NCBI GenBank assembly: GCA_944470555.2
Contig: OX104127.1
Location: forward strand, 45,436,934 to 45,500,933
Direction: 5' to 3'
Length of the DNA stretch: 64,000 bases
DNA from: Heterobilharzia americana
Lineage: Eukaryota > Platyhelminthes > Trematoda > Strigeidida > Schistosomatidae
Below, one piece after another: positions 45,371 to 57,215 of this stretch (within the stretch, counting starts at the first letter, position 1; each line of letters opens with the position of its first letter). The notes under the pieces are model-generated. The model saw only the letters and a list, made by a program, of their open reading frames with translations, ran no database searches and was not told where the DNA came from. A program made the translations under genes and the position numbers.

Positions 45371-45611
45371 TATAAAAAATTCAGGTACTATTAAAATCAG
45401 AGAATAACAAGTAAAAGAACTCAATAAATGCAGTCGGAAAGTTGTTTGACGAGCATAGTGTAATTATGACCAACAAATTGTACTCGGAATGAGTTACTTT
45501 AAATGCTACTCTAACAAATTATTTAATAGCCAATTAGGTTTCGTCCTATAGAAAATCTATAAAAAGACAACTGGTCATTTCATTAATGTTTCGGATCCCT
45601 ATAAAGTTACT

Positions 45612-45690
45612 CGCCGAAACATCATCCGGTGAATAACAATGATATAATACAATCACTGCATGCTATGTCAAATAAACGTATTTAATAAGG
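45612..45690 (+). repeat. Dispersed repeat 'gamma', copy 4 (short)
   Basis: GCCGAAACATCATCCGGTGA, ATAACAATGATATAATAC, then TATGTCAAATAAACG. It lacks the CTACCACAGTG end seen in the other three copies. Confidence 0.55.
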
Positions 45691-47150
45691 AAGGAATTCA
45701 GAAATTCTGTTTATAAATCCTTTTGATGCAAGGGAGTGTTAGTTTTTGCATTCCATTTGAGGCTTTATTTTGTCAATTACCACAGTGATCCGTATAATTT
45801 CAGATGCTGGCTGAATACCCCTAACGTAAGTCTATTTTCAACTTTACTCGTGGGTAGTACATACTGCTCATAAAAAGTTTTAGCCTTCATCCGCCATGAT
45901 AAATATGGAGATAACAACAGTCCCCTTCTTTGTGTATTATGTAATCTGTAAACAGAAATTCCATCATCTAGTAATCAATAATTTTCTTATTCTGTAGTGT
46001 TCAGGTCACTGTAGTTTAGTTAACTCGAGAAAAGGATCGCAAATGAACTGCACTACTACTACTATCGGGTCGTTTAACTATTAGCAGAAAGATATAACCC
46101 TCGTCAGTAGCCAGCGTAAATTACTTCGGTTAGCTGTGAATCATAATTTTAAAATAATCGTATACGACTGGTAGTGTCCAGTACAGGTGTATGATCCACT
46201 ATAGAAATAACGAATGCAGTTTTTTTCCCGTTTTTTACATTAGAACATATTACTAACATTTAGAAGCAGCATGTGTTTTGACGCAGTAGTTCGTCACCTC
46301 TGTAAAGATATGCATAGTAAAAGTTAAGTGGGAGAAGAATATAATATGTGTATGTGTATAAAGAAATGACTTGTCAATTATCTCTACTGACACATTGTTA
46401 AATTTGATTCAGAGTCTACAAACAATGTCTGTATATTAACAACAGTTTTAATATTATCAATTTCGGTTGTATTTAACTCTAATATTGCTACTCGTAATTA
46501 TAGTTAGTTTTTTGGATGAATTCACACTTTTCTGGTTGACTTCTACATTTATCCTTACCGCCTACACATTCTTCCGTAACACACAGAAGAAAGTTACAAT
46601 TTTTATGGGAAAACACTCACAATAGGGTGCTACATCTTGTTAAAAGGAATTTAATTCCTCCTTACCTTTTTCTCTTATATTTCTTATATTGTCTATCAAA
46701 AGTCTAAACCAACTTAATGAGGCAGCTGTTGCGATCAGTTTCATGTATATTTCAGTGTATGCAACATTGCTATGTATTATGTTGTAGGCATTGGGCTTGA
46801 TAATAATGCCTAGAAATCATTTTGTTTTAAGGGTTAGTAACTAAAATTTTACTGATCTAATTTTAGTATACAGCAACGTGCGATAAAAACAATGGCATTG
46901 AAAAAGAGGTGTAATGAATGGGATGGGAAGTGAAAAATCCTTCTGGTTTGTTGGTACATTTTCGATAAAATAGGTAAATAAATCGAATAAGTGAGACCAT
47001 GTCATTTTTAGATATACGCGTATCCTACACATCGTAGTGCTTTTTAAAAAAATAGATGCAGTTAGAAATCTCCATATTTGTTCAAACTGAAAACTAGAAA
47101 TCAGAACTGAACTAGAAATTCTCCGAACTTAATAAGTTCTCGTGAGTTGA
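45691..47150. other. No gene recognised
   Basis: AT-rich, no coding or repeat motif seen on either strand. Confidence 0.5.

Positions 47151-47152
<2 letters not shown>

Positions 47153-47219
<67 letters not shown>
47153..47219. repeat. (TA)n microsatellite
   Basis: About 33 uninterrupted TA (AT) units. Confidence 0.99.
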
Positions 47220-47222
<3 letters not shown>

Positions 47223-47264
47223 GGTAACTCTACTGTAGTTGATACTTATTCTGTCTATCAATGA

Positions 47265-47480
47265 TAGTTTACATCATGAACGCATATCATCTGCAGAATC
47301 ACTGAAAACTTGGAGTACTGGACAACTGTTTCATCCTAGTTTAGGACTCCTCAGAGAATCGCACTCAGGACTATGACCTTTTACAGTCTGCTCTTTTTCA
47401 TTCAGCCAGTGGATTAGAATCCAATGTTTCATATGTTCTTCCTGATGTCATATCACAACACAGCATGACTGACATCCAAT
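47265..47480 (-). mobile_element. tRNA-derived SINE 'beta', copy 2 (degraded)
   Basis: On the minus strand it carries CTGAGGAGTCCTAAACTAGG and GATGAAACAG, then TCAGTGATTC. The order matches the copy at 54,365. An opposite copy follows 120 bp on. Confidence 0.7.
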
Positions 47481-47594
47481 ACTACCTGGAGTATTTTTCC
47501 TTACACGCAATATGATTGATCACAAAGGTCACGACCTGACATCATAACTTCGGAAAGTTTATTTCAACACATGTTATTTGTGATATTTTGAGGG

Positions 47595-47790
47595 AATAGA
47601 TGGTTTTTGAGGCAGTCTGCAAATGGTGACAGGTTTTTCATGATACTTGACAGTCCTGAGTTCTTTCCCACTCTCTGTCTTGATTGCGCAGTGTTAAGGA
47701 GTCCTAAACCAGTATGAAACAGGTCTCAAGTGCTTCCAGTTTTCCGTAATTTTTCTACTGATGTTAGTTAGTGATGTAAAACTACACTGG
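47595..47790 (+). mobile_element. tRNA-derived SINE 'beta', copy 3 (degraded)
   Basis: The plus strand reads GCGCAGTGTTAAGGAGTCCT, AAACCAGTATGAAACAGG, GTGCTTCCAGTTTTCCG and an ACTGATG end. Inverted relative to copy 2. Confidence 0.7.
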
Positions 47791-48149
47791 AACCAATCAG
47801 TCACCCACAAATGAACAAGTTTTGTAGAACTCTGTCCGACTGAAAGTTGTTATTCACTTTAAACGATGCCATTTACATCAGTTAAAACAATTGTCTTAGT
47901 TAACCAGTCCTAAAAACTCATATTTTGTTATCGACAGGCTCAATCTTTTAAAATTGCAGTATTTCAAGGAACATTATTCGAGTATATGTTGTTGCTTGTA
48001 TTATCCAGTCGTTGGTTGTATCGAATTGATCGGTCTTTACTGACATATGGGGGCTCCAGTGCGGACGCTTCGATATTGCCTGTGATTTCAATTTTGATAT
48101 TAATATAAGCAACATCATATAAACTATACCCACCGTACAAGAGGTGGCT
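47791..48149. other. No gene recognised
   Basis: AT-rich spacer between two SINEs. Confidence 0.5.
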
Positions 48150-48325
48150 GTCGTGCCTCTGTGGCCTAGCAGATAACATTGTGGCGTTTGGCGCGGCGGC
48201 TACGAGGTTCGAGTCCCCGTGCGGACAACATCACTCACCGGGGTTCAGGTATATCCAGCTGACGAACTCGAAACCAGGCGAAATGCGCCACCTGGATTCC
48301 TCTCCTAGCGACAACCAAGCACGTC
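48150..48325 (+). mobile_element. SM-alpha-like SINE, copy 3 (best preserved)
   Basis: The tRNA-like head has GTGGCCTAGCAGATAA (A-box region) and ACGAGGTTCGAGTCCCCGTG (B box within, GGTTCGAGTCC). It continues GGACAACATCACTCACCGGG, the hammerhead segment, and ends CTAGCGACAACCAAGC. Confidence 0.85.
48252..48298 (+). ncRNA. Hammerhead ribozyme motif, core retained
   Basis: Stem I ATCCAG with CTGGAT. First core strand CTGACGA (48,259-48,265), with G8 and A9 intact. Second core GAAA (48,280-48,283). Stem II is weakened (ACTCGAAACCAGGC for GTCCCAAATAGGAC) and the GTC cleavage triplet reads CCA, so activity is doubtful even though the core bases are present. Confidence 0.75.
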
Positions 48326-48799
48326 ACCATAACCTTTCAAGAGCTGCAAAATCGTAAGTTAGGTACACTAAGAAACTTGTTTCAAAGCTTTGCTTGAGTC
48401 TAGTAAATTTGTTGAAGTTGTCAAAGATCTAACAGGTGCTAAATTAAGTTTGTGAACTCTCTATTCACATTCACCAGATGAGAACATACAGGAATTTTAC
48501 GAAAACACTATCCAAAACCTTTATAAAACAACGATTGTTTGGAGATCTTTTTGAAGTATCTAAGATACATTCAAGACTAAGTTTGCATTGAGTGAGAAGT
48601 ACTTTCATCAGAAACTCTATTTGAGAGTTTATACTGTCAGTTATTTAACCGAGAAGCAACTAGTGTAGAAAAATTGAGTTGGCTAAAATCCAAACTTGTT
48701 GATATTTTGCCAATCACTGTATCTCATCATTGATTCCACAGTCAAAATTCAGTTTGGATATTGTGAAACAACCCTGAGAAACTTCATAACTAATAAGAC

Positions 48800-49640
48800 A
48801 ATTGCAAGTCTTCGTCGATAATCAACTGAGACCGCATAGGTCACATCCACTCTATCTACACGGCCGACAAAAATTGCATCAGCCTATTGTTTCAATACAT
48901 GGTCGACTCACCGTTCTGCCAACTCACTCACTAATTCGAGAAACGATAAAAACCGATTTACAACAAACTGAAAGCTTAAAGTCCAAAGGACAGTTTTCAA
49001 CTTTTTCAGAAGTTAGGATGTCGAAACGGCACTTCTTATTTGTCTCATCTACTTACTAATATTCTCTTAAATATCAGCAAAGTGACATTCTTCCCCTGCT
49101 AACAGAAGAGTTAAGCAACCTTAATTGGTATGCACCAAAGATATACAATATCCGTTTAGGAGTGTTCTTTACCAACGAGTCAACCGAATCGCTGAATGTG
49201 GTCCTTCGTCTCTGATATTGACCAATTCTTTTATTGATAATCCTGGGTAGATAGTAAGGAAGAAGACGAATGACTAGTCGAAGTTCTACTCCAGGCGTGT
49301 TGAGGATGGATTCTTTACTTTCAGTAAAGTTCTGCTTGTCTCCGACCTACTGGCACTTTTCAGCAAAGCACGTCTCAACATCACATTTGGAGTGGAATGC
49401 GAGTTTAATGATAAGTTTCACTTCTTAAACCTTGATGTTAATCTTACTAAAGGTGAAATGATCACAAAATATAATCGTCCAAATTCCAATAAGTTTTATC
49501 TAGTGAGCTGCATAAAGGTGCTGGTGTGTATAACTTTCAACCGAATACAAATACTTTGTTCGACGGATAAGCTGTTATATGTACACATTATTGAAAAATT
49601 TCTACTTGATGTTAGATACCCGCAGAAATTTGTGTAAGCA
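48800..49640 (+). pseudogene. Divergent Penelope-like RT remnant (tentative)
   Basis: The plus strand reads QLRPHRSHPLYLHGRQKLHQ and PIVSIHGRLTVLPTHSL at 48,820-48,930, resembling the LYGLPKIHK...LRPIVSxxxSPTYxL block of Penelope RTs. At 49,370-49,640 it reads ARLNITFGVECEFNDKFHFL, NLDVNLTKG and DVRYPQKFV, matching the E...NxxxFLDL and NGYPKxFI blocks. The YADD palm is not found between. It is clearly different from the copies at 804, 39,890 and 63,265. Confidence 0.45.
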
Positions 49641-50221
49641 AGGGAAAAATAGTATACAAGCAGAGAGTTAAGTGTGACATGGTTAATACTAAAATTATAT
49701 TCTTAAGGTGATAAAACTGCTGAAAGAATCAGTTGGAAAACTAGTAATACCGATCACTTTCGTTCATATCAGCTGTTTAGTGAAGCAACTGAAAGTTGAT
49801 GAATTTGGTTTTCAACTTACCTCTAAGTCCGCCAATCAGTTCACTTTCAGGTGTCAAAATGAACTCATTAGAAAAACATAGAGGAGGGTACTTGAATATA
49901 TTTCAGAGCATATTACAAAGAATTTATAACTCAAAGATATATACATGTTTTAGGATGTAATTACTCGTACCACATCTGGCACCAATCATGATTTCAGTGT
50001 TTGAACATCGGTAAAAATAATTAGTCGACAAGTGAATACCAGTTTGCTTCGTTTGCTAGGAATGAAAGTTATTAGAGAGTTGTACAATGTGACCAACGAA
50101 CCCACTCTTTCTTCTTCTTTGGTTAGGTTCCAAACTGCTATGTTTGCTTTCCTTGATTTTTACTTCTCTTCCTGTCTTGTCCACAGTAAACTATTTTCGT
50201 AATTATATAGCGATGATGGGT
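49641..50221. other. No gene recognised
   Basis: AT-rich. Could contain more of the preceding remnant, but nothing identifiable. Confidence 0.4.
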
Positions 50222-50395
50222 AGTGGCTAGTAGAAGAGTCTAGAATGAGCATTTCATCTTATTTTGGATTCGTCAGCTGGTTGCACCTGCATCCCGATAA
50301 ATGATGATATTCCCACTGACGTCTAAGCTCAGCACACACTATTTGGAACGCTAGAGCATAATCCACTAGGCAAGAGAACCACATCTTGTGCACTG
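50222..50395 (-). mobile_element. SM-alpha-like SINE, copy 4
   Basis: The minus strand reads a head ending GACGTCAGTGGGAATATCAT, linker ATGCAGGTGCAACCAG, the hammerhead segment, then TCTACTAGCCACTACCC. Confidence 0.7.
50236..50285 (-). ncRNA. Hammerhead ribozyme motif, degraded stems
   Basis: The minus strand has CTGACGA and GAAA core strands intact, separated by ATCCAAAATAAGAT. Stem I (ACCAG with CTAGAC) holds only in part. Confidence 0.6.
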
Positions 50396-50603
50396 GGTAT
50401 TATTTATTGTCTACATTGAGTCATCCATTCAAAGAGCATATGCAGAGAGAGAGAGTGACCTATCAATCCAGTTCAGAAGGAAAATCAGTAGGAAATTACA
50501 AAGATCAGTTAATAACGAATGATACTCCTTGTTCAGTAGGTGGTTCTCACGACTCACCGAATAAATGATGAAGATTTTATTACATGCAACATCCAAGCAT
50601 CTT

Positions 50604-50605
<2 letters not shown>

Positions 50606-50659
<54 letters not shown>
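50606..50659. repeat. (TA)n microsatellite
   Basis: About 27 TA units. Confidence 0.99.
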
Positions 50660-50661
<2 letters not shown>

Positions 50662-50769
50662 GTGTGTATGTATGCCTGTATGCAGAATCATGCAGATAAC
50701 AATGTTGATATCAGTCATTTTTACTTGATATCATGCCTTTCTTACTTATTTACACCTGCATACACCTGC

Positions 50770-50770
<1 letters not shown>

Positions 50771-50847
<77 letters not shown>
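50771..50847. repeat. (TA)n microsatellite, interrupted once
   Basis: About 38 units with one extra A near 50,775. Lies 111 bp from the previous array. Confidence 0.98.
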
Positions 50848-50849
<2 letters not shown>

Positions 50850-52756
50850 AACACTTGTTTTCAATAGAACAGTCTATGAAGAAGCATTGAGAGATAGGTG
50901 ACATGTTGAATGTTGTAACCTCATTGGGTGCCAAAGATTATCTGGTATACACATTATGAGAGAAGACAGTGAAAGAGAGGCCGTAAAAGTTGCAATGATT
51001 TTCTGTTCTATGTAATTTTATTTTTTGTGTGTATGTACCTTAGCAAACCTTCTGTATCCTTTCAGATCACCTACAGTTTTTGTAACGAAATGAGGAAAAG
51101 GTGTTCAAAGATGAGAGAGGAGGAAAAAGACAAAAAATTTGATGAAACCAAAATAAAACTTGGATCATTTAAGTAAGAGATAGTCAACAAAATTATTTTT
51201 TGAAAATTCTCCTTCAGCTTCACGATAACCAGACTGCTTCAACTGTAGTTGAATTTTGGCATGCTGCTGTGATTACTATTATTATTTGTTTGTCGCTTTG
51301 TTATTCATCTAAAGCGATGATGAAAGTGACACGTGATTTTTCTTTCTTTCTTCTAATGTTAGGCATCTTTAAATCACATGAAAAGGATTCACACACTCTA
51401 CAGATATCTGAATCATCGAAGTAAGAGAAACTGAAGTATCAGTATGATCCTCTTCGAATTCTTTGAAATGATACACCTGTTTTTGAAGTCTTTTCCCTTC
51501 GTTCTCTACCCCTCTCTCGCTCTGTATTTGGATGTCTGTGTGTGTGTGTGTGTGTTTGTCACACAAACCCGAAAACATATACACTTCCATCTTGATGCCC
51601 ATGTACATATACACGTTTTACGTTCATGCAAAAAGTAAACAAATTGTGCCGGTGCTTACATCAGCATGATAGTATCACTTACTGAACAGCAAGAGTTTTT
51701 AAAATGGTAAATAATTTTGTTGAGTTTGTTTGACGCTTCAGCTGTCAGTGTGTGTATAATTTGGTTTGATTCTATACGATTCCATCATAGAGTTAAAACC
51801 ATTGAATGTCTGAAACAATTCTTAAAAATGTACATTGTCAATTCATCATTTGCTGAATAAATTTTTGTTTGTATTTATAAACTCACTGGGAAGAGGATCT
51901 GTGTAACAAGATAATATAATGACAATAACACAAACAGTGAACTAATTTCTAGGAGAATAAAATGATTTTTGATTTCATATACTTTTCTTTGCCAATATTA
52001 ACTGTTACTGGTTAAAAACAAAATGATAAGAGACTGGACCACTGTTTTTCACTGTGTAGTAGCTTCAGGGTTGAAAGCTACTGTAGCAACTGGTTAAAAA
52101 GGGTTAAAAACGTTAAAAAGTCAGTGAGTTAAGGGTGGCATTCATCGTGGAGTTGGAGAGTTAATTAAAACTGGAAAGGGTGTTTCTCCTCAGTATGCAA
52201 CTCCTCAGCTTAAGGGTTGATGAAGATTTTTTCATATTTCTCAACTACTATGATGAAGATTCAACCACAAAGCTTTATTGTGTATATTAAATTAGGTTAT
52301 AAGTTAGTAAGATTTTGTTATTCAAATCAACAATGTAGAACTGGTACCGTGACTTAAACCTTCGGTTACCTAAGACTTCCACCTAATACATTGGATCGAT
52401 TTGTTCCCTTTCAATTTGTTTTAGTCGATAGAATATTTCTCCCAAGCGTATCATATACTCCAAAACATTTTAAAAGTGTTTCCAACCGACTATTTTCGAA
52501 AATAAACAAAAAACGAATATAAAAAAATACATCAAATTACTATTTCTAAGATGCTCAACTCTAATTGTTGTGCAGTTTTGTACTGACTGAACGAACCTTC
52601 ATCACCAAAATTACTCTTGCTTTCCTCATTCTAGATCAGACGCTAATCTAACACAAGCTGGCTTTTCCAGATCATTGCCTTTAATAGCGTTGTTGTTAAA
52701 ATCATTCAGATGTTATAATTACTTCCTTAAAATGTATCGTATTGAGAGTGAATTTT
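50848..52756. other. No gene recognised
   Basis: AT-rich, with a (TG)n run of about 9 units at 51,537-51,555. The 60-85 codon frames here overlap without motifs. Confidence 0.5.
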
Positions 52757-52965
52757 TAGAGCTATGGCTCAGTGATTTGGGGAGATGACTATCAACCAGT
52801 AGGTCACAGGTTTGGACTCTACCCCACCTACCGAGGCTTGGACAGCTAGGTAGTATCATTAACAGCCCTCATATAATATATGTGGCTCACCACCTACTGC
52901 ACGAATATGTACATGGTGACTAGACGCGTTTCGTCCGTTGGAACTGGTTGAAATACTGCTTGCTA
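52757..52965 (+). mobile_element. tRNA-like SINE head with a hammerhead 3' scrap (minus)
   Basis: ATGGCTCAGTGATTTGGGG (A-box region) and CAGGTTTGGACTCTACC (B-box-like) at 52,763-52,827 mark a tRNA-derived head. At 52,920-52,945 the minus strand reads GGACGAAACGCGTCTAGTC, the second half of the SM-alpha hammerhead, with the CTGANGA half missing. Two SINE pieces in opposite orientation appear joined. Confidence 0.5.
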
Positions 52966-52974
52966 AGAATTATT

Positions 52975-52978
<4 letters not shown>

Positions 52979-53034
<56 letters not shown>
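52979..53034. repeat. (TA)n microsatellite inside a small palindrome
   Basis: About 28 units, flanked by TTATTCTATA on the left and TATAGAATAA on the right. The unit plus flanks (about 52,969-53,043) is self-complementary. Confidence 0.97.
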
Positions 53035-53038
<4 letters not shown>

Positions 53039-53194
53039 AATAATGTGGTAATATATTTCTACCACTCTTAATAACCCAGTCGTTTCACATGTCGTTTTCA
53101 GCAGGCTCTATTGGATACTGGTACCGGTCATTAAATCAGTCTACTTGTATTGTACTTGACCGAAACCACATAATTGTGGTGTCAAGAAAGAGCC

Positions 53195-53325
53195 AACGTT
53201 TGAAGCGATGTGTACGAGGTTCGAGTGTCAACAACATCACTCACTGGGGTGTTAGTACATCCAGCAGACGAATCCGAAACAGGACGAAATGTGCGTCCCG
53301 TTTTCCACTGCTAGTCACCAAAATG
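53195..53325 (+). mobile_element. SM-alpha-like SINE, copy 5 (degraded, 5'-truncated)
   Basis: Reads TACGAGGTTCGAGTG, CAACAACATCACTCACTGGGG, then a damaged hammerhead: CAGCAGACGAATCC for CTGACGAGTCC, GGACGAAATGTGCGTCC intact. Ends CTAGTCACC. Confidence 0.7.
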
Positions 53326-54364
53326 AATATAACATCAATATTGATGGTACGTATACATAACTTCTTTCTGCCTTGTACAGACGAATTCCTTGGTTGTTGT
53401 GCATACGCGCAATAGAATTAGTTTACGTGATATCACTGCTTCCCGCTGTGAGAGGTGAATATTATCTGGAATATACATTGTTTTGAAAATCATAGGTGGT
53501 AATCAGTGCACTGAACACTTATACATACACATACACAGAGGAAGAACCAAAGTTGCATGTGCAAACTCATAAACTTCATGTTAAAATGATAGGCTTCTGT
53601 CTGATAAAGAGCAGTATAATAGTTTTATTACTTTGGTAAAAACTGTAACAGAATAGCAACATTTACTGTTTAATAGTTCAGCCACTGGATTTAAAAGTGT
53701 ATGTATGTGTGAGAGAGAAATCAGCACATAGGGGAGTTAACAGGAGGCGAGTTTGTTGTTCTGTAGAACAAAAACAAGAACATGAGCGTAATTCAATGGA
53801 GTGAAGGTAAACAAAACACTACAGAAAGCAAAACATGGTGAATATAAAGAAAGACAATAAATTGTGTAAGCATGCTAACTGCCGCACTAAAAATCACTGA
53901 AATGGATAGATGAATGAAAAGACATCATGTACATGCAAGCACAGAGGAACCACGTACAAACACATTCTTAAATGAAAAATGTGATTGACACGTAGTGATG
54001 ACGTTCTGTCATTCAAGAAGTGTTTGGCATGTGTAAAAACCACAGTGAGAAACTGTTTCAAACACTTGCCTTTCTGTTATTCTACTTTCTTTTCTCCTTA
54101 TATGAAAACAAAATTTGTACTTGATATTCATTTGTTCAATAGTTTGTTTTGCCTCTTTTATTTATGTGTACGTGTTGCATTTAACTAAAGAAAATCACGA
54201 ATATACATTAGGCAATGGTTTAACAGGGGTACATAAACATCATAATTTTTCAGGAACTGAGAATAAGTCGGACACAAATAGTTACGAAAAATTGTCTTTC
54301 TCTTTCTAAGCAATATATATTTATTATACATTTCAGTATGAAAGCTTTGAACTGTATTCATCAT
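53326..54364. other. No gene recognised
   Basis: AT-rich spacer. Frames at 53,985-54,188 and 54,115-54,309 lack motifs. Confidence 0.45.
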
Positions 54365-54550
54365 GAACTGACATCAGTTGGAAAAAAATTGGAAACCCGG
54401 GGACACTCGACAGCTGTTTCACCCTAGCATGGGACTCCTCAGCAGTGTGGACCCATCACCCCACCCTCTGAGGATCGGACCAAGGACCTTCAGATTCCTT
54501 GACCAGCATTTTGCCATTGAGCCTGTGGATGGGAATGCAGTCGCCCACAT
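54365..54550 (-). mobile_element. tRNA-derived SINE 'beta', copy 4, with hammerhead-like core
   Basis: On the minus strand: head CAATGGCAAAATGCTGGTC, B-box-like CTTGGTCCGATCC, then CACTGCTGAGGAGTCCC, GGGTGAAACAGCTGTCGAG, and a tail ending CTGATGTCAGTTCATGATG. CTGAGGA fits CUGANGA and GAAA follows. Stem I CACT pairs with AGTG, but stem II is weakened (GTCCC with GGGTG). Confidence 0.75.
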
Positions 54551-54564
54551 TTCATACTTCTATT

Positions 54565-56463
54565 CCGGAAATACTTAGCACAAACTGCAGGTCGTTGCCG
54601 AATAAAGTTGATTACCTTCAGTCACTCTTGTCCACAAATGTTTATCGAAACACGGGTGTAATAATGCTGCAGGAAACATGGCTTCATAATCTGTATGATG
54701 ATGACTTAGTCTGCTTAGATGGTTTCAAATTATTTCGACAAGATCGAAGCTTTTCGAAGAAGAAATGTGGTGGTGGTGTAGCAACATTTATTAGTACTAA
54801 CTGGTCGTCCTCCAACTATGTATGCTTCTGCTTCTCTAACGAAAAAATTGAGTGCATTACCATCAAATGTCATACTAAACATTTGAGCAAATACAAATAC
54901 ATATATATCACAAACATGTATGTCACACCTGACTGCAGTTTCTCAGATTTGTCAACTTTTGCTGATAAATTCACTGAATTTGCTGCTCCGGTTCTGGGAA
55001 ACTCCTTGTCTGTTGTCTGTGGTGATTTTAACTCATGTGACTACAGTTTTCTATTATCATTGGGTCATAAAAATATGGTTAACTTTTCCACTCGTCTTGA
55101 CAACACCTTAGACTTTGCATTTACAAATGAACCTGGCATATATGAAGCCCGTAAACGGGCTCCACTGCTAAATTCCGACCACTGTATCGTTCGTGTTTTG
55201 CCTAAAGTGTACGGAAAATTATACAAGAAAGCTTTTGCATACCTTTCAAGGAAAGTTCAATACAGATGCTATTCACAAGAAAATATATTACGTTTGAGAA
55301 GCATGCTTATAGAAACGGACTGGGATATATTTGCTGATGAAGTTTTAGACAACACTATTACCAATATCACAAGCTATCTCAGATTCTGTCTCGATATCTG
55401 CTGCCCTACTGAAACAATTTACATGAGATTTGACAGACTTTCCTCTCCTCATCTCAAGAGGCTTCGGAGAGAAAAGGAAAGGTTGTATAAGGCGAGAGAT
55501 CACCCTGGCGTTAAAAGGCTTAACTGCCTAATTAAGTCTGAAATACAACGTCTGAATACTATATACAACGAGAAGTTCTTATCGTGTAAGAACTCTTCCA
55601 ATATATGGAAATTATTTAAAGAGCTTACTGGTAAAAAACAGATGACAACACAAACTCGTTCGGATGTCTGTGCGTTAAACAAGTCATTTATACGTCGGCA
55701 AGCTAATTTCACCCTTCCTAATGTGCAAAATCAAGTGGATAGCTGCTTTCCAGGTTTCAATACAAATGATGTATTTAAATGTCTAAAGTCTTTGAATCCC
55801 TCCCAAAGCTTAGGTCCTGATGGTGTTTCTAGTATCATATTTAGAAAATGTGCAGATATTTTGTGTCATCCACTTACAGATATCTTCAATGTATCGTTCT
55901 CTAAAAACATAATACCCACTGCTTGGAAGCAGATAAAAATTGTACCTGTGCCTAAGCCATCTTCTGGATCAGATGTTACTTTTCGACCCATCGCTATAAC
56001 TTCCCCTTTTCTGAAGACAATGGAGAAATTACTTCTGCTTGTGATTGAGCCTTCATTGATGGCCTTCAGAGATCCAAAACAGTTTGCTTACAAACACCGG
56101 AGGAGTACTTTAGATGCAGCTACTGTCTTGCATCATAATATTGTTTCTAGTCTCGACAAAGGTGTTAAGTATGTCCGTTGTGCCTTTTTGGATTACTCAT
56201 CAGCCTTTGACTCTGTTCCTAGACCACTTTTGTTAAATAAGCTTGCCATAGCTCACACTGATCCATGGGTTACAAAATGGCTGCATTCTTATTTTTCTGA
56301 AAGGAAACAGTACACTATTCATAAAGGGATGCGCTCCACTTCATTGCTTACTGAAGCTGGTGTGCCTCAAGGTGCTGTACTTTCTCCTTTTCTGTTTTCC
56401 TTTTTTTGCACGATTTGCCTTATTCTGTTGAAACTAATTTTATCAAGTATGCTGACGACCTGA
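54565..56463 (+). pseudogene. L2/CR1-group LINE, endonuclease and first part of RT (well preserved)
   Basis: One open frame from about 54,565 to 56,463 holds an apurinic-type endonuclease followed by most of an RT; in a LINE this protein nicks the target and copies its own RNA there. Endonuclease landmarks: STNCRSLPNKVDYLQSLLS at the start, MLQETWLHNLYDDD, GGGVATFISTN, GDFNSCD at 55,021-55,041 and LNSDHCIVRV near 55,168-55,197. RT landmarks: LNPSQSLGPDGVSSIIFRKC near 55,790, ITSPFLKTMEKLL, QFAYKHRRSTLDAATV, FLDYSSAFDSVPRPLL (56,184-56,231) and GVPQGAVLSPFLFS. The frame is then lost at a T7 run (56,401-56,407). The frame upstream of 54,565 is SINE sequence, so the true start codon is missing or the copy is 5'-truncated. 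Confidence 0.9.
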
Positions 56464-57215
56464 CGATTTCTATTCCAGTAAACTCTTCTTTGGATTGCTC
56501 GAAATTAAATGAATTCTTGTCTGAAGTTGGTAAATGGTCTCTCTCAAATGGTCTCAAACTAAACCCCTCTAAATGTCAGACCGTTAATTTTAGCCTCAGG
56601 CGTAAACAAGACTTATGTGAGCTGCTTAAATCTCATGACGCCTGCTGCATCAATGGTATTTCTGCAGAAAGTAAATCGAGTGTGAACTATCTTGGGTTGC
56701 GTTTTACTTCTGACCTTTGTTGGTCGTCCCATATTTTATTGACTTGTAAAAAAATCTTTCGTTTAACTTATTACGTAAAGAAATTGAGGCTTTCTGGTAT
56801 AACTCAACTGCTTCTTTTACAATTTATTAATTCCTGCATTTTACCTATTCTTCTATATTGTTCCCCATTAATCTTTCCTGGTCTTCTTAAAAAGGACTAT
56901 GTTATGTTGCGTAGGGCTTTGAAGACCGTCAGCAGGGTGAGTGGTGTGTCTCTGGCTCAACTGATTAACACTGTAGTTGATCGACATATAAATTCCTGCA
57001 AGCTACTAGCTACAGAAATTTTAACTGACAGTGAGCATCCACTTCATTTACAGCTCTCTCCATGTATCTCCTCAGGGAGGACAAGGAGAAACTACATAAG
57101 ACTGTATGCTCGTACAGCTAAGTATAAGAATTCGACTGTACCTTACCTTGCACGTATATTTTGTGAGGAAAAAAGTGTTAGAACAGAAATCACACATCAA
57201 CTTTGTGACAGTTAA
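56406..57215 (+). pseudogene. L2/CR1-group LINE, RT active site to C-terminus
   Basis: This is the second frame of the same LINE, open for 269 codons. It starts HDLPYSVETNFIKYADDLTI (YADD at 56,449-56,460) and continues WSLSNGLKLNPSKCQTV, SVNYLGLRFTSDLCWSSHI, ILPILLYCSPLIFPGLLKKD and SSGRTRRNYIRLYARTAKYK to the stop at 57,215. The two frames overlap, and a single base gain or loss in the T7 run joins them. It is the least decayed retroelement in the window. Confidence 0.9.

Noticed and set aside
47153..50847. TA arrays and paired SINEs as a CRISPR-like array
   Set aside because: There are no constant repeats with unique spacers of even length, and the genome is eukaryotic.
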